NCBI GenBank assembly: GCA_031264395.1
Contig: JAISEB010000064.1
Coordinates: forward strand, 1 to 16,401
Length of the DNA: 16,401 bases
Direction: 5' to 3'
Source of the DNA: Treponema sp.
Lineage (GTDB): Bacteria > Spirochaetota > Spirochaetia > Treponematales > Breznakiellaceae
Numbering within the stretch: the first letter of the stretch is position 1; the number at the start of each line of letters is the position of its first letter. A program made the position numbers and the translations under genes. The notes below the pieces were generated by a model, which worked only from the letters and a program-made list of their open reading frames with translations, searched no databases and had not been told where the DNA came from. Below, in pieces: positions 14,708 to 16,401 of the stretch.

Positions 14708-16401
14708 ATGCGGAATAAACAAACAATGCGGAGCGGCCGGGAAGACGGCGTGTACCTTTTTCAAGGCCGGCATTCCCCTTTGACAATTTTACCGTCCCTG
14801 AAAAGCAAACGCCGGCGTCCCTCCGGCCCGCCCCCCCGGCTCATCATGATTGCCGTCATGCTCATGTGCGCCTTTGCGGCTTTTGGGGATACATTTACAT
14901 GGGAGGGAACTACCAATTCCGACTGGGATGAGCCCCTCAACTGGAGCGGCTATTTAAGTCCATTCCCGAGTACGGGTCCCGGAGAGACTTCTGGTGCTAG
15001 CGATACCGTGACCATTCTCGAAACAGGGCCGGCTTTTTGGCCCGTTCTTTCCGGGACGGACAGGTATTTTGTGGATTTAACCATTGAACCAGGCGCTTCT
15101 ATGAATATGGGCGGCGTCCTGGTTCATATTGGCGGGGCTCTGAATATCCAGGCCGCTTTGGGGAATGTCACCAACTTTGATACCCTTGAGCTAACCGGCA
15201 GCGGTCCGTCGACGGTAAATATAACAAACGGTATTTCGATTGCAGACGTAAACGTCGTGGGGTCGGTTCAGCTTCTTGATGATTTAGATGATTTACATGT
15301 TTCCTCAAATCTTAACGTTTATGGAACGCTTGATCTAAATGGTAAGACGGCAGGCGTTGCAGCAACTGTTACCTGCAACAATGAGATTGTATTCAACAAC
15401 GGCAGTATTGACTGCGGTACTTTTGCGACGGTACCGTCGACAATCCTTAACGCTACGGGAGGCGCGCGTATTGTCGCGTCGGGTACTGTAGATCTGGGAT
15501 CGGTGACTTCAGCAAATTTCACCTATCCCAATTTATGCTCTCTTGAGATGTCGGGTATCGCAGACCTTACTGTCAACGCCTCGACGCCGAATAATTTGGG
15601 AAGCCTTACGGTAACGAGCACGGGCGGTGTAACGCTTCAGTCATCCCTTATGCTTGCGGGTGATCTGACGATCACATCGGGTGGTTCACTAGATACCAAT
15701 GCGAACAGCGTCGCGCTGAACGGCACGGCGAGGCAAACCGTGACATTGGGTACGGCAACTACGCTTGATGTCCTTACAGTGGCGAACACGACAGGGCCTA
15801 TTGCCTTTAGCGGCGCGCTTACCATAACAAGCGGCGGGCTTTCCGTAACTACCCCCCCGGTGGAACTGAACGGAACGATCAGCGTTGGCGGCAGTAACCT
15901 GAACCTTGGAAGTGTAACGCTGACCGGAGGCCCGTCCGGGCTTTCAACCACATCAAGCGGGAATATCGCGCTGGGCGCAGTGACAAACGCTTCGGCGCAA
16001 GCCCTTACCGTTAACGCCGCGGGTTCCGTTACCTTTAGCGGCGCGGTGGGAGGCGGCACGCCGTCGCTTGCGTCCCTTGATGTTACCGGCCCGGGCGGGA
16101 TAAACATCAACGGCGGGGCGGTAACGACCAACGGACCGCAAATCTACAGAAGTGACGTCACCCTTGGCGCGCCTACGACGGTCCTCAATTCAGGCACGGG
16201 CGCCATGAGCATAGCGGCCATAGCCGGAGGCGGTAACGCTCTAACCCTGCGGTCTTCCGGCACGACGGGAACAATAACGGTAAGCGGGAATGCGGCGAAC
16301 CTTGACACGGTGACGCTGCATGACGCGTTCGACACGTTTCCGGCGGGTCTTGTGAATTTTCAGAACGGCCTTACGGCTACATCTCTTTCGACTTACGCGG
16401 G
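14708..16401 (+). CDS. Large secreted beta-helix (filamentous-haemagglutinin-like) protein, 3' end outside window
   Basis: One frame stays open from ATG 14708 to the window edge (564 full codons). Residues 1-44 are a long basic, Arg-rich leader; residues 45-59 (LIMIAVMLMCAFAAF) are a hydrophobic export signal with cleavage likely just before or near Asp61. Residues 62-110 carry FTWEGTTNSDWD, LNWSG and DTVTILETGPAFWP, a pattern common at the start of bacterial repeat adhesins. The rest is Gly/Ser/Thr/Asn-rich with repeated short strands such as LTVTSTGGVTL, LTITSGGSLD and VTFSGAVGGG, as in right-handed beta-helices. It probably lies at the cell surface, as an adhesin or autotransporter passenger; any C-terminal anchor is not visible. 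Other starts are ATG 14726 and ATG 14846, the latter just before the signal core. None has a good ribosome site, so the start is uncertain. Confidence 0.75.
   Translation, partial: MRNKQTMRSGREDGVYLFQGRHSPLTILPSLKSKRRRPSGPPPRLIMIAVMLMCAFAAFGDTFTWEGTTNSDWDEPLNWSGYLSPFPSTGPGETSGASDTVTILETGPAFWPVLSGTDRYFVDLTIEPGASMNMGGVLVHIGGALNIQAALGNVTNFDTLELTGSGPSTVNITNGISIADVNVVGSVQLLDDLDDLHVSSNLNVYGTLDLNGKTAGVAATVTCNNEIVFNNGSIDCGTFATVPSTILNATGGARIVASGTVDLGSVTSANFTYPNLCSLEMSGIADLTVNASTPNNLGSLTVTSTGGVTLQSSLMLAGDLTITSGGSLDTNANSVALNGTARQTVTLGTATTLDVLTVANTTGPIAFSGALTITSGGLSVTTPPVELNGTISVGGSNLNLGSVTLTGGPSGLSTTSSGNIALGAVTNASAQALTVNAAGSVTFSGAVGGGTPSLASLDVTGPGGININGGAVTTNGPQIYRSDVTLGAPTTVLNSGTGAMSIAAIAGGGNALTLRSSGTTGTITVSGNAANLDTVTLHDAFDTFPAGLVNFQNGLTATSLSTYA

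Overview
The window reads as chromosomal DNA from a spirochaete, most likely a Treponema of the termite-gut type. The reasons are a spirochaete-style lipobox, GC-rich codon use, a soluble [FeFe]-hydrogenase fused to a chemotaxis output domain (hydrogen sensors of this kind have been described from termite-gut treponemes), and gene gaps full of CACGGA-type palindromic repeats. The genus is an inference; no rRNA or other decisive marker is present. All supported genes are on the + strand.

Layout: 2-133 is the tail of an unrecognised gene. 134-788 is a repeat-rich gap, a probable promoter and a leader. 789-1970 encodes a surface lipoprotein with one InlB-like repeat and seven propeller-like repeats. 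1971-2667 is a second repeat-rich gap ending in a promoter. 2668-5996 is the tightly packed yajC-secD-secF operon. 5997-6194 holds one more palindrome. 6195-7097 is ispH. 7098-7595 is a third large repeat gap ending in the valS promoter. 7596-12379 is a three-gene cluster: valS, a small RelA/SpoT-type HD hydrolase, and a lipase-fold hydrolase carried on six predicted membrane segments. 12394-14581 is a separately promoted soluble hydrogenase/methyl-accepting fusion, probably an H2 or redox chemosensor. 14688-16401 is the promoter and first 564 codons of a large secreted beta-helix (filamentous-haemagglutinin-like) protein that runs off the window.

How the genes fit together: YajC-SecD-SecF is the accessory export complex, which would serve the secreted proteins encoded on either side (the lipoprotein, the beta-helix protein and the membrane lipase). 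IspH (isoprenoid synthesis), ValRS and the HD hydrolase (probably alarmone turnover) are housekeeping functions. The hydrogenase-MCP fusion is the most distinctive protein: a cytoplasmic receptor joining two ferredoxin clusters, an H-cluster domain, a further Fe-S domain and a CheA/CheW-type signalling hairpin.

The most distinctive DNA is in the gaps. Three families of interspersed inverted repeats (called A, B and C here) recur in the same C-B-A order, sit only between genes, and have features suggesting that they fold as RNA.
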